In this document: in pieces, positions 1-8,315 of the stretch
Layout: every line of letters starts with the position of its first letter
Position numbering within the stretch: position 1 is the first letter of the stretch
DNA from: an uncultured Luteitalea sp.
GTDB lineage: Bacteria; Acidobacteriota; Vicinamibacteria; Vicinamibacterales; Vicinamibacteraceae
Direction of reading: 5' to 3'
Length of the DNA stretch: 64,000 nucleotides
NCBI GenBank assembly: GCA_934541105.1
Contig: CAKTDA010000004.1
Coordinates: 1 to 64,000 of the forward strand
Notes under the pieces: generated by a model
Seen by the model: only the letters and a program-made list of their open reading frames with translations
Database searches by the model: none
What the model was told of the DNA's origin: nothing
Translations under genes and position numbers: made by a program

Positions 1-173
1 TGGCGAGCTACCCTCGAAGGCCGACGGCCCCGTGACGAAGGCCGTGCGGGAGGCCCGCGGGAACTCGCGGCCGACACGCGCGAACCCCGAATCCCGAGTG
101 GCGAGCTACCCTCGAAGGCCGACGGCCGCGTGACGAAGGCCGTCCGGGAGGCCCACGGGAACTCGCGGCCGAC
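1..173. repeat. 98-bp-period direct repeat, two copies
   Basis: Two copies of a 75-bp unit lie at 1-75 and 99-173 and differ at only a few bases. The spacer between them carries about two heptanucleotide units of the CCCCGA/TCCCGA type found elsewhere in this window. The unit contains GAAGGCCGACGGCC, which is also the core of the 21-bp array at 40326-40493. No gene is seen here. The block lies just downstream of the gltS stop codon and may continue beyond the window edge. Confidence 0.85.
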
Positions 174-186
174 CCCCAGTTCTCCC

Positions 187-1416
187 TTACCGATACACGT
201 TCAGGAACGCCGTGATGACGGCATTGTTGACGACGTCGATGAAGAAGGCGCCGACCATCGGGACGACGAGAAAGGCGCGCGGAGCCACGCCGTAGCGCTC
301 CGAGAGCGATTCCATGTTGGCCATCGCGTTGGCCGTGGTGCCGAGCATGAAGCCGATGAATCCGCTCGACATCACGGCGGCGTCGTAGTCGCGTCCCATC
401 AGGCGGTAGATGACGGGCGGCGCGAAGATGGCGATGAACAGCACCTGCACGACGAGCAGGACGGCAAGCGGCAGCGCGAGGCCCGCGAGTTGCCACAGCT
501 TGAGCGTCATCAGCGCGATGACGAGGAAGAACGCGAGCGCGACCGTGCCGAGGTCGTCGATCATGTGCTGCGAGATGCCGAGCCAGCCGGTGGCCTCGTC
601 GAGGTTGCGCAGGACGATGGCCACGAACATCGCGCCGATGTAGGCCGGCAGCACGATGTTCTGCGCCGTGAGCCACGCGCTGACGCCCGACCCCAGCCAC
701 ATCGCGAACAGCAGCAGGGCCGTCGCCTTCATCAGGGCGTAGGCCTCGCGATCCTCGCCCGCAGGCGCCTGGCTCGTGCCGGGCAGTGCGGCTTCGACCA
801 CGTGGTGCGCCACGGCCGGCAGGCCGCTCGCGTCGCCATCGTTGGCCGTGCGCCGCAGGCGCCGTTCGATGATCCAGGTGCCGACCGGGCCGCCGAGCAG
901 GCCGCCGGCGACGATGCCCGCCATGGCCGCGGCGACGGCAATCGTCTCGGCCCCGGCGACGCCCGCCTGTTCGAAGAGGGGCGCGAACGCGAGCCCGGTG
1001 GCCGGGCCGCCTGCGAGCGTCACCGAGCCCGCGAGCACGCCGAAGAGCGGCGGCTGCCCGAGCGCCCGTGCGACGAACACGCCAATCACGTTCTGCAGCA
1101 CCGTGAACACCGACGAGGCGACGAGAAACAGCACGACCTGCGGGCCGCCGCGCTTGAGCAGCCCGAAGCTGGCCCCGAAGCCGACGCTCGTGAAGAACGC
1201 GATCATCAGCGGGTTCCGGAGCATGTCGTCGAAGACGAACGGCACGGAGCCGCGCAGGTGGCCGATGGTCATCACCACCGAGACGAGCAGGCCGCCAATC
1301 ACCGGCGCGGGAATGTTCAGCCGCGCCAGCCAGCCCAGACGGCGACGGATCGCATAGCCGGCAAACAGCACGACGCCCGCGAATGCCAGCGTATGGACGG
1401 CGTTGATCGTGAACAC
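187..1416 (-). CDS. gltS: Sodium/glutamate symporter family (GltS-like)
   Basis: Membrane carrier of the GltS family, which imports glutamate with sodium in characterised members. The protein is hydrophobic throughout with about ten membrane segments. It shows the family features of an IPAPVIGGLL stretch after the first helix, two glycine-rich inverted halves and a GGPATG loop. I start at the GTG at 1416 because the sequence then opens FTINAVHTLAF, matching the usual GltS N-terminus. A GTG at 1464 would add 16 residues and run into the divergent cardiolipin synthase start. Length is 409 residues, normal for the family (about 400). The family call is firm; glutamate as substrate is inferred. 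Confidence 0.88.
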   Translation of the reverse strand: MFTINAVHTLAFAGVVLFAGYAIRRRLGWLARLNIPAPVIGGLLVSVVMTIGHLRGSVPFVFDDMLRNPLMIAFFTSVGFGASFGLLKRGGPQVVLFLVASSVFTVLQNVIGVFVARALGQPPLFGVLAGSVTLAGGPATGLAFAPLFEQAGVAGAETIAVAAAMAGIVAGGLLGGPVGTWIIERRLRRTANDGDASGLPAVAHHVVEAALPGTSQAPAGEDREAYALMKATALLLFAMWLGSGVSAWLTAQNIVLPAYIGAMFVAIVLRNLDEATGWLGISQHMIDDLGTVALAFFLVIALMTLKLWQLAGLALPLAVLLVVQVLFIAIFAPPVIYRLMGRDYDAAVMSSGFIGFMLGTTANAMANMESLSERYGVAPRAFLVVPMVGAFFIDVVNNAVITAFLNVYR

Positions 1417-1478
1417 GCCGCGATGATACACAAGCGATTCGCCGAAGCCCGATGCCGTCACCACGCTCCCCTCGAACG

Positions 1479-2906
1479 ATGCGGGCCCGCAGCGAGCCGC
1501 GACGGTTCCGTCAGCGACCGGTTCCGCGACGATGGCGCACGCTGCAGCAGCGGCGCGAACTCGGCGCCCCGTGGCTCAGCACGCGCATCCGCCGCGTGCT
1601 CTGGCTGTGGCAGCCCTGGGCGCTGCTGGCGGTCTGGTTCCTCGTCGACGATCGATACGGCTGGGCCGCGGGCATGCTCGCGCTCGCCCTGGTCGCCTAC
1701 CTGCTGCGTCCCGCGGAGCGGCCGCCCCGGCTCGGGCTCGATCACAGCGACCCGGCCGGTTCACCGGCATTCCTCGCCTCGATGGCCGGCATCACCGGCG
1801 TGGACTTCGTCGCGGGCAATCGCATCGCGATCCTGAACAACGGCCGCGAGTTCTATCCGGCGATGCTCGAGGCGATCCACGGGGCGCAGGCCTCGATTGC
1901 CATCGAGCAGTACATCTTCTGGCCCGGCGTGACGGCCGACGAGTTCTGCGCGGCGCTCGCCGGGCGCGCCCGCGCCGGCGTCTGCGTGAAGATCCTGCTC
2001 GATGCCGTCGGGTCGGCGACGCTCGGTGACGAGGCGTATCGCGCGCTGACCGACGCCGGGTGCGAGGTCGCGTGGTACTCGCCGATCCGCTGGTACACCG
2101 TCGGCCGCTTCAACAATCGGACGCATCGCAAGACGCTCGTCGTCGATGGCCGCATCGGCTTCACGGGTGGCGCCGGCATCGCCGATCACTGGCGCGGCGA
2201 TGCGACCCCGCCCGACCAATGGCGCGACATGATGGTGCGACTCGAGGGCCCGGTGGTCGCCCGCCTGCTGTCGGGGTTTGCAAAGAACTGGCTCCGCATG
2301 ACCGGCGAGGTCGTGCAGGGCGAGGCGTTCTTCCCGGACCAGGCCGACGTCGGCGCGCAGTCCGTGCAGGTGATCCACAGTTCACCGGACGCGGGCGCAT
2401 CGTCGGCCCGGCTGATGTACTACCTCGCGATCGTCTCCGCGCGTCGCCGCATCGACATCGTCAACCCGTACTTCGTGCCGGACGAAACCGCCATCGACAC
2501 GCTGGTGCAGGCAGCCGCGCGTGGCGTGCAGGTCCGGGTCCTCGTGAGCGGGAAAAGGAACGACAACTGGCTCGCTCGGCAGAACAGCCGGCGACTCTAC
2601 GGCGTGCTGCTGGACGGCGGCGTGAAGCTGTACGAGTATCACCACTCGATGCTGCACCAGAAGGCGATGGTCGTGGATGGCTGCTGGTGTACCGTGGGAA
2701 CGAGCAACTTCGACAACCGATCGTTCGCTCACAACGAGGAGACGAGCGTCTGCGTCTGCGACGAGGGTTTCGTGAGGGCCATGACGGCCCTGTTCGAGGA
2801 AGACCTGGGGGCGAGCCAGCCGGTCGTGCGCGAGCAGTGGCAGCGGCGCGGCCTCGTGACGCGCGCGCAGGAACTCGCGGCGTCGCTCTTGAAGGAGCAG
2901 GTGTGA
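1479..2906 (+). CDS. Cardiolipin synthase-like phospholipase D family protein
   Basis: Probable cardiolipin synthase, which condenses phosphatidylglycerol at the inner membrane. There are two N-terminal hydrophobic segments (LLAVWFLV and AAGMLALALVAYLL). Two HKD phospholipase D motifs follow: HRKTLVVDGRIGFTGG with His at about residue 216, and HQKAMVVDGCWCTVGTSN with His at about 393. Length is 475 residues, normal for bacterial Cls. The start is uncertain: ATG 1479 leaves 62 bp to the divergent gltS, while ATG 1452 would add nine residues; neither has a clear Shine-Dalgarno. The last four bases overlap the next gene, so the two are probably co-translated. Confidence 0.92.
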   Translation: MRARSEPRRFRQRPVPRRWRTLQQRRELGAPWLSTRIRRVLWLWQPWALLAVWFLVDDRYGWAAGMLALALVAYLLRPAERPPRLGLDHSDPAGSPAFLASMAGITGVDFVAGNRIAILNNGREFYPAMLEAIHGAQASIAIEQYIFWPGVTADEFCAALAGRARAGVCVKILLDAVGSATLGDEAYRALTDAGCEVAWYSPIRWYTVGRFNNRTHRKTLVVDGRIGFTGGAGIADHWRGDATPPDQWRDMMVRLEGPVVARLLSGFAKNWLRMTGEVVQGEAFFPDQADVGAQSVQVIHSSPDAGASSARLMYYLAIVSARRRIDIVNPYFVPDETAIDTLVQAAARGVQVRVLVSGKRNDNWLARQNSRRLYGVLLDGGVKLYEYHHSMLHQKAMVVDGCWCTVGTSNFDNRSFAHNEETSVCVCDEGFVRAMTALFEEDLGASQPVVREQWQRRGLVTRAQELAASLLKEQV

Positions 2907-3649
2907 CGCGCCCGGCGCAGTTGGCGCTGCCGTGGCGCGAGTGCGGCGAACCCGTGTGCGAGCCCCCTGCCGTCCCGGCCGTGCCGCCGCCATCGCCGGA
3001 GACGACGTTTGTCCGCAATGGCCGCGCGCGGCGCTACATCCTGCGCGTGCTGCCCGATGCGTCCGTGCGGGTGACCATTCCGAGGCATGGGTCACGCCGC
3101 GAGGCGGAAGCGTTCGTGCGGACGCGGACGCGGTGGATTGCGGATCGGCGGCAGGAGATCGAGACGAGCCGCCGCGACACGCGATGGCTCGCGGGCCAGT
3201 CGGTCTGGTGGCGCGGCCTGCGGCACGCCGTGGAGGTCACCGTACGGGGCGAACGCGTGGCCATCCGCTGCGGGGAACTCCATGACGAAGCGCCGGCAGG
3301 CGACGACTACCGCCCGGTGCTCGAGCCGCTGATGCGCGCCCGGGCCGCGATCGAACTCCCGCACCGCCTGCGGGAGCTCGCCGCACGACACGGCCTGGCG
3401 GTGCGCCGCGTCACGGTGCGCAACCAGCGATCGCGATGGGGGTCGTGCTCGCGCGACGGCGACATCGCGCTGAACTGGCGACTGATCCAGATGCCGATCG
3501 CGGTGTGCGACTACGTGCTGCTGCACGAACTGATGCACCTGCGCGAGGCCAATCACTCGCCGCGGTTCTGGGCGCACGTGGCGGCGGTGTGTCCCGACTA
3601 CGCCTCGGCCCGCGCGTGGCTGCGCGCCGAAGGCCTCGTACTCTGCTGA
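2903..3649 (+). CDS. YgjP/DUF45-type zinc metallopeptidase
   Basis: YgjP-like metal-dependent hydrolase (DUF45, WLM/SprT-like fold). The zinc signature HELMH is at residues 208-212, with a later His in NHSPRFW as third ligand. The family hallmark RSRWGSCS lies just before it. The start is a GTG overlapping the cls stop (GTGA), giving 248 residues, the usual length. The N-terminal 30 residues are proline-rich and not conserved. Cellular substrates of this family are not established; a role in proteolysis or quality control is inferred from the fold. Confidence 0.88.
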   Translation: MTRPAQLALPWRECGEPVCEPPAVPAVPPPSPETTFVRNGRARRYILRVLPDASVRVTIPRHGSRREAEAFVRTRTRWIADRRQEIETSRRDTRWLAGQSVWWRGLRHAVEVTVRGERVAIRCGELHDEAPAGDDYRPVLEPLMRARAAIELPHRLRELAARHGLAVRRVTVRNQRSRWGSCSRDGDIALNWRLIQMPIAVCDYVLLHELMHLREANHSPRFWAHVAAVCPDYASARAWLRAEGLVLC

Positions 3650-4623
3650 TGCCGGACCGTCCCATCGACGAGGCCGCGATCGTCGACTCGACGGCCGCCC
3701 TGGAGTCGCTGTACCAGGCGCCGCTCGCCGAGTTCGTGTCGCGGCGATCCGCGCTTGCCTCACGCCTCAAGCGCAGCGGCCACAAGGACGTCGCCGCACG
3801 CATCGCGGCGGCGGCCAAGCCGTCACGCGCGGCCTTCCTCGTCAACCAGGTCCACTGGCGCGAGCGCGCGGCCTACGATGCGGTGCTCGAGGCGGGATCA
3901 GCCGCACGCGCGGCCCAGCAGGCGCGGCTGCTCGGCGACGACTCGGATCTCGCCGTGTCGCTCCGCGCCCGCGACACGGCAGTCACCGACGCCGTCGACC
4001 TTGCGGGTCGCATCGCAGATGGAGACGGCACGCCCCTCAGCGACGCCACGCGGGCGCAGGTCCGCGCGACATTCGAGGCCATTGCCGCGCACGGGCAGGA
4101 GGGCCGCCTCCCGCACGGGCAGTTGACGACCGACGTCGAACTGCCGGGCCTCGGAGCCCTCGCCGGTCTCGTCCTGCCCGCCGCGGTCCCGGCACCTGTC
4201 CGGAAGTTCGAGGTCGTGGCGCGGCGATCGTCCGAATCGACGGATGCCGGCAACCCGCCCGCACCCGATCCGCGCCGCGTGGAGCTCGAAGCGCGGCTTG
4301 CCGAGGCCCGCCAGCGGGAAGGCGACTCGCTCGAGCGACTGGCCGAAATCGGGCGGGCACTTGCCGCATCCCATGAGGTGCTGGCCCAGGCCCAGGCGGC
4401 GGCCGAGGAGGCGGGGCGGACGCTCCGTGCCGCGCAGGATGCGGTGGCGCGCGGCGAGCGCGCCCGGGATGCTGCCGAGGCCGATGCCGCGCGGGTCGCG
4501 GCCGAGCGCGAGGCCGCGGAGCGCGAACTCGACGGACCGCCGCCAGACGGCCCGCCACCTACGGCGGATCGGGCGCCCACGCCAGGCCGTCGAGCGCGTG
4601 GCTCGCGGCGGCCCCGACGCTGA
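3649..4623 (+). CDS. Uncharacterised protein with C-terminal coiled coil
   Basis: 324-residue protein of unknown function. Residues 15-70 read LYQAPLAEFVSRRSALA... KPSRAAFLVNQVHWR, a pattern seen in uncharacterised actinobacterial and myxobacterial proteins (LY..PL.EF...R..LA...KPS..A..VNQ). Residues about 205-295 are an alanine/glutamate/arginine-rich heptad region, almost certainly a coiled coil. The tail is proline- and arginine-rich. The ATG overlaps the upstream stop by one base, so it is coupled to the metallopeptidase gene. The last 65 bp overlap the convergent YkgJ-like gene. No function assigned. Confidence 0.75.
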   Translation: MPDRPIDEAAIVDSTAALESLYQAPLAEFVSRRSALASRLKRSGHKDVAARIAAAAKPSRAAFLVNQVHWRERAAYDAVLEAGSAARAAQQARLLGDDSDLAVSLRARDTAVTDAVDLAGRIADGDGTPLSDATRAQVRATFEAIAAHGQEGRLPHGQLTTDVELPGLGALAGLVLPAAVPAPVRKFEVVARRSSESTDAGNPPAPDPRRVELEARLAEARQREGDSLERLAEIGRALAASHEVLAQAQAAAEEAGRTLRAAQDAVARGERARDAAEADAARVAAEREAAERELDGPPPDGPPPTADRAPTPGRRARGSRRPRR

Positions 4624-5818
4624 GCAGCCGCCGCGCGTCCGGCGCGTCCTCTGACGCACTGCACCAGGTTGCCCAGGCCTCGCGGTCCAGCAGATGGAGC
4701 TGGAGCCAGTCAGCAGCTCTTATTGCAGAGGTCATACGACCAAACGTGACGGGCCCGTCGCCGTTCCGCATCAGGGCGAGGCTCGCGAGCCCGTATGCGG
4801 ACACGAGCGAGGCCAGCACCGAGCGGAGGCCTCGCCCGTGATAGGCGACCCATGATCCGACGAGCCTGACGGCCAGGTACCGCGCCAGCGCCCCGTCAGC
4901 GGCCCGGCGCGTCAACACGTCACCACCGGCCCACGCATCCGTCAACCCGGACGGCCATGCGTCGGGCTTCCATCGACTAGGGACGTGCCAGATTAGGTCG
5001 TTCAGGAGAGCATCGAGTGCGTCCAGGGAATCCGAGACGTCGTGGCGCGGCTGCCACCTGGACCTCGTGCGCAGTGTCCGATCGACGAGGACCGGCAGCG
5101 CGCCATCTCGGGGGCCCCACGTCCGGATCAGGTCGGTCCACTGGCAGGCAGCGACGATCCCCGGGCCGAGGGGGAGGACGCCGTGGATCGCCGGCCGCAG
5201 GAAGTCGGAAATCAGCGACGATTCCCACCGATCGTAGGCCTCGTACCCTGCGAGGACGCCTGGCCGCAGCAGCGGCGGCCAGCCCTCGCGGGCATCGAGC
5301 GACTCCACGTGCACGCGTGAGTCGGCATCAATGTGGGCGAATGAAACAAAATCAGGTTGAAGCTCTGGACTGCCGAAGCGGTCCGGCGCCGCCATCGTGC
5401 CCGTGACGATCGATCGCGCTGCCGTACCGCACCAGGCCGACAGCGACTGATGCCACCCGCGGCCGTCGGCGAGCAGGAGGCGCGGAAACTGGCGACAGGA
5501 GTAGGGCAGCGCGAGATGGCCCAGGGTCGATTCGATCCGGCAGCCACCCTCGCCGGGGGCCGCGCGGTGGAAGAGGCAGGTGTTGTCTGTTGAACGACCG
5601 AGAATGCCGTCCTCAGTCCACGGTGCCCCGGCCAGATCCGCGAACGGCCGGGTTCGTTCGCCCTGAGCGAGAAAGGCGAGCGGTGCTGCTTCGACCGGAA
5701 TGGGCCAGCCCGCCCGGCAGCAACTGCCCGAGTGGCCGCAGCGGTAGTCTGCGATGCCGGAGAGCGTCCGGATTGCGGTGCCTGCCGCGGGGGCGGTTGT
5801 CGTCTCCGGACCGTGCAC
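4559..5818 (-). CDS. YkgJ/FliB-type cysteine-cluster protein
   Basis: Protein with an N-terminal cysteine cluster: YRCGHSGSCC near residue 22, then CLF, GGC and YSCRQFPRLL, the CxxxxxxCC...C...C..FP layout of UPF0153/YkgJ proteins that may chelate zinc or an iron-sulfur cluster and of FliB-like lysine N-methylases. The remaining 300 residues are helical and unassigned. I chose the GTG at 5818 because it is the first start codon after the tRNA gene; upstream codons run into tRNA-Leu. Length 419 residues. The 3' end overlaps the convergent coiled-coil gene by 65 bp. The cysteine cluster is clear, the function is not. Confidence 0.75.
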   Translation of the reverse strand: MHGPETTTAPAAGTAIRTLSGIADYRCGHSGSCCRAGWPIPVEAAPLAFLAQGERTRPFADLAGAPWTEDGILGRSTDNTCLFHRAAPGEGGCRIESTLGHLALPYSCRQFPRLLLADGRGWHQSLSAWCGTAARSIVTGTMAAPDRFGSPELQPDFVSFAHIDADSRVHVESLDAREGWPPLLRPGVLAGYEAYDRWESSLISDFLRPAIHGVLPLGPGIVAACQWTDLIRTWGPRDGALPVLVDRTLRTRSRWQPRHDVSDSLDALDALLNDLIWHVPSRWKPDAWPSGLTDAWAGGDVLTRRAADGALARYLAVRLVGSWVAYHGRGLRSVLASLVSAYGLASLALMRNGDGPVTFGRMTSAIRAADWLQLHLLDREAWATWCSASEDAPDARRLLSVGAAASHALDGLAWAPDPP

Positions 5819-5865
5819 GTCTGGGACCGGGAAATGACGCGGGTGCGGTGGTGCCGTGGGTGCTG

Positions 5866-5952
5866 TGGTGCCCGCTCTCGGACTCGAACCGAGATGACCG
5901 TGAGGTCGGGGGATTTTGAGTCCCCTGCGTCTGCCAGTTCCGCCAAGCGGGC
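5866..5952 (-). tRNA. tRNA-Leu (anticodon CAA)
   Basis: Read on the minus strand, the 5' end GCCCGCT pairs over 7 bp with AGCGGGC at the 3' end, followed by discriminator A and an encoded CCA (5866-5868). The anticodon stem GGGGA/TCCCC encloses loop CTCAAAA, giving anticodon CAA. A long variable arm typical of class II tRNA-Leu and the T-loop GGTTCGAGTCC are present. It lies between an exported methyltransferase gene and the YkgJ-like gene, all on the same strand. Confidence 0.97.
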
Positions 5953-5988
5953 GCGCGGGGCAGTCTACCAAACCGCGCGCCCTGCCCG

Positions 5989-6591
5989 TTACGGATTACC
6001 GCCGGGCTTGATCGTCCACAGGTACAGCGTCCGGCTCGTGCCGTTGGAGTCGGTGAAGGTCTCGATCTTGTCCGGCTGCCAGTCGCCCATGCCGAACTGG
6101 TGCGAGACGATGCGCGAGCCCGCCTTGAGCTGGCTCTGGAGGCGTGGCCGCAGCTTCACGTTGGAGGACGACAGGAGGTAGAGCGTCACGACGCTCGCTT
6201 CCGACAGGTCCACCTCGAGGGCATCCTGCTGCCGGAACTCGACGCGGCCCTCGACGCCCGCCCTTGTCGCGTTCGCCTTGCCCTCGGCAATGCGTGCCGG
6301 GTCGATGTCGATCCCCACGCCGCGGGCCCCGAACTTCTTCGCCGCCGTGACGACGAGGCGGCCGTCGCCGGATCCGAGGTCGTACACGACGTCGTTCGAC
6401 GTGACCTGCGCCAGCGCCAGCATGCGCTCGACGACGTCCTGGGGTGTCGGGACGAAGGGGGCCAGGCTCTCGCCGCTGCGCCGGGGTGCCTGGGCGGCCT
6501 GCTCGCGGGCGACGATGGTTTCGACGGCGATCGTCGCGGTGAAGGCGGCAACCACGAGGCCCGCCATGGACCGCCAGAATGCACGCTGCAT
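5989..6591 (-). CDS. Exported class I SAM-dependent methyltransferase-like protein
   Basis: Rossmann-fold methyltransferase of 200 residues. Motif I is VYDLGSGDGRLVVTAA and the acidic motif II is GIDIDPARI; motif IV around LYLLSSSNV is family-like for the small proteins that open with a 'TP.DVVERML' region. The start is the ATG at 6591, preceded by GGAGT five bases upstream. This gives a hydrophobic N-terminus (AGLVVAAFTATIAVETIVA) that looks like a signal peptide or anchor, odd for an enzyme needing cytosolic SAM. Substrate unknown. tRNA-Leu follows 36 bp downstream. Confidence 0.85.
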   Translation of the reverse strand: MQRAFWRSMAGLVVAAFTATIAVETIVAREQAAQAPRRSGESLAPFVPTPQDVVERMLALAQVTSNDVVYDLGSGDGRLVVTAAKKFGARGVGIDIDPARIAEGKANATRAGVEGRVEFRQQDALEVDLSEASVVTLYLLSSSNVKLRPRLQSQLKAGSRIVSHQFGMGDWQPDKIETFTDSNGTSRTLYLWTIKPGGNP

Positions 6592-6730
6592 TGTCACTCC
6601 TGTTTCGGCCGTTCGAGGGCCGTTCGTAGCCGTCGGACCACCCGGGCCCGAGGGCGCTCTTACGACGTTCCGGACGGGGCGTCGGTCGGTCGTCAGGGCC
6701 AAGGTCGCACATCCGGCCGGAAATTGCGGT

Positions 6731-6736
6731 ATACTG
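6731..6736 (+). promoter_or_regulatory. Candidate -10 box of carD promoter
   Basis: TATACT, one mismatch from the TATAAT consensus, lies about 60 bp upstream of carD. No good -35 hexamer is visible at 16-18 bp spacing, which is common for CarD/RbpA-type promoters in high-GC bacteria. The resulting leader carries the GGAGAGAGG ribosome-binding site. Confidence 0.45.
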
Positions 6737-6797
6737 TCTGGGTTTCTCGGCTCGTAATCTCTGTAAGCTGCTACGCTGCAACCATCCGGAGAGAGGG

Positions 6798-7412
6798 GTG
6801 CCCGTGACATTTCAGGTCGGTGACAAGGTCATCTACCCGAATCATGGCCTCGGTGTTGTCGAACGGATCGAGACCAGGACGATTCTGGGGACCGTGTGCG
6901 ATTTCTATCAATTGCGCATGGTGAACGAGACGACGGTGCTCGTGCCCGTCAACAATGTGGATAGCGTCGGTCTGCGTCGCGCCGTCTGCGACGACGAAGT
7001 TCAGAGGTTGTACGGTTTGCTGTCCGACGGCAACATCGACAGTCACCAGAACTGGAAGGGCCGCTTCAAGGACAATTCGGATCGCATGAGGACGGGCTCC
7101 ATCTACGACGTCGTCGAGGTGTTGAAGAGCCTGATGTACCTGAGCAAGTCGAAGAACCTCTCCTTCCGCGAGAAGCGCATGCTCGACCGGGCCCGCTTCC
7201 TCGTCATCTCCGAAATTTCCGAAGTCACTCACCAGACCATGAACGGCGTCGAGACGCTCGTGGACGAAGCGCTGTGTCGGTGCTTCAAGGTGAAGGACGA
7301 AGGCGCGCCTGCGCCGCGTCGCCCGGCCGTCGCGATTGCGGCAAGCGTCGCCGCGCCGAAGGTGGCCACGGCCACGCGAGCGACGGCGCGTCGCGCGCTG
7401 AACGCCAACTAG
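6798..7412 (+). CDS. carD: CarD/CdnL-family RNA polymerase-binding regulator
   Basis: CarD_CdnL_TRCF family protein that binds the RNA polymerase beta lobe and stabilises open complexes, often controlling rRNA promoters. The N-terminal Tudor-like RNAP-interaction domain (residues 1-60) opens TFQVGDKVIYPNHGLGVVE. The helical C-terminal domain contains the family pattern WKGRF and LSFREKRMLDRAR. Two GTG starts (6798 and 6804) are possible after the GGAGAGAGG ribosome-binding site; 6804 matches the family N-terminus slightly better. A basic, alanine-rich tail of about 40 residues follows the domain. A hairpin terminator sits 31 bp downstream, so it is probably monocistronic. Confidence 0.93.
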   Translation: MPVTFQVGDKVIYPNHGLGVVERIETRTILGTVCDFYQLRMVNETTVLVPVNNVDSVGLRRAVCDDEVQRLYGLLSDGNIDSHQNWKGRFKDNSDRMRTGSIYDVVEVLKSLMYLSKSKNLSFREKRMLDRARFLVISEISEVTHQTMNGVETLVDEALCRCFKVKDEGAPAPRRPAVAIAASVAAPKVATATRATARRALNAN

Positions 7413-7442
7413 TCGAACTCGAGCGCGTACGAGAAACAGCGG

Positions 7443-7472
7443 GAGCCCGGCAGCCGCATGGTTGCCGGGCTC
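7443..7472 (+). terminator. Hairpin terminator after carD
   Basis: Perfect 10-bp inverted repeat GAGCCCGGCA / TGCCGGGCTC with a 10-base loop, starting 31 bp past the carD stop. Only a short TT follows, so it is a strong stem without a full U-tract. Confidence 0.7.
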
Positions 7473-7526
7473 TTCGCGTAGAGTGCCGCTCGCCGGTCGC
7501 ACACAACCCTGCCTCGCACACCGTCC

Positions 7527-8306
7527 GTGTTCACGCTGCTCACCGCCGTTCGCACCGCCGTCGCCTACGTCTTCGTCGTCTCGTACATCGTCGTCATCGG
7601 CACGCCCGCGCTGATCGTCGGCCTCGTCACGGGGTGGCAGCGGCACCTCATCGTGCTCGGCATCACCTGCGTGCGCATCGCCTTCGGCATCCTCGGCATC
7701 CGCACCGTCGTCGCGGGCGGTGAGCACATCCAGTACGAGCGCGCGGCGCTCTACACGGTGAACCACGCGAGCAACATCGAGCCGCCGATCCTGTTTGCCG
7801 TGTTGCGCGGGCTCACGCCGCGCCTGAAGGTCGTCTACAAGGCCGTGCTGCGGAAACTGCCGATCCTCGGGCGCGGATTCGACGTCGTCGGCTTCGTGCC
7901 GATCGAGCGGGAGAATCGCGAGCGAGCCACGCAGGCAATCGACCGCGCCGCGCAGGGGGTGCAGGCGGGCAACTCGCTGCTGATGTTCCCGGAAGGGACG
8001 CGGAGCCGCACCGGCGCGCTGCTGCCGTTCAAAAAGGGCGCCTTCGTGCTGGCCATCAAGGCGCAGGCCCCGGTGGTGCCCACGGCAATTCACGGCGCCG
8101 GCCGGGCGATGCGCCCCGGCAGCCCGCTCATCTGGCCGACGACAGTCCGCGTCCACTTCGGGCCGCCGATCGAGACGGCGGGGCTTGCCATCGACGATCG
8201 CAACGCACTGGCCGAGCGGGTCCGTACCGAGGTCGCGCGGCTGCTTGCCGAGGCCGCGCATGCCGAGGCCGGTGGTCCCGGGTCCGCGCCCGGCGGGGTG
8301 CGATAG
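7527..8306 (+). CDS. plsC: 1-acyl-sn-glycerol-3-phosphate acyltransferase (PlsC family)
   Basis: Membrane-bound acyltransferase making phosphatidic acid from lysophosphatidate. An N-terminal membrane helix region is followed by the catalytic NHASNIEPP block (residues 79-87). The usual NHxxxxD appears here as NHASNIE, with Glu replacing Asp. The substrate-binding FPEGTRSRTG block starts near residue 154. Length is 259 residues, typical. The GTG start at 7527 is the first in frame after the carD terminator. It converges with the FMN oxidoreductase gene, 9 bp from its stop. Confidence 0.9.
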   Translation: MFTLLTAVRTAVAYVFVVSYIVVIGTPALIVGLVTGWQRHLIVLGITCVRIAFGILGIRTVVAGGEHIQYERAALYTVNHASNIEPPILFAVLRGLTPRLKVVYKAVLRKLPILGRGFDVVGFVPIERENRERATQAIDRAAQGVQAGNSLLMFPEGTRSRTGALLPFKKGAFVLAIKAQAPVVPTAIHGAGRAMRPGSPLIWPTTVRVHFGPPIETAGLAIDDRNALAERVRTEVARLLAEAAHAEAGGPGSAPGGVR

Positions 8307-8315
8307 AACCTGCGA

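Noticed and set aside
130..1836. Plus-strand 568-codon open frame
   Set aside because: It is the antisense of the GltS-like gene, with no hydrophobic pattern or motif of its own.
5819..5971. N-terminal extension of the YkgJ-like protein
   Set aside because: It would be translated through tRNA-Leu.
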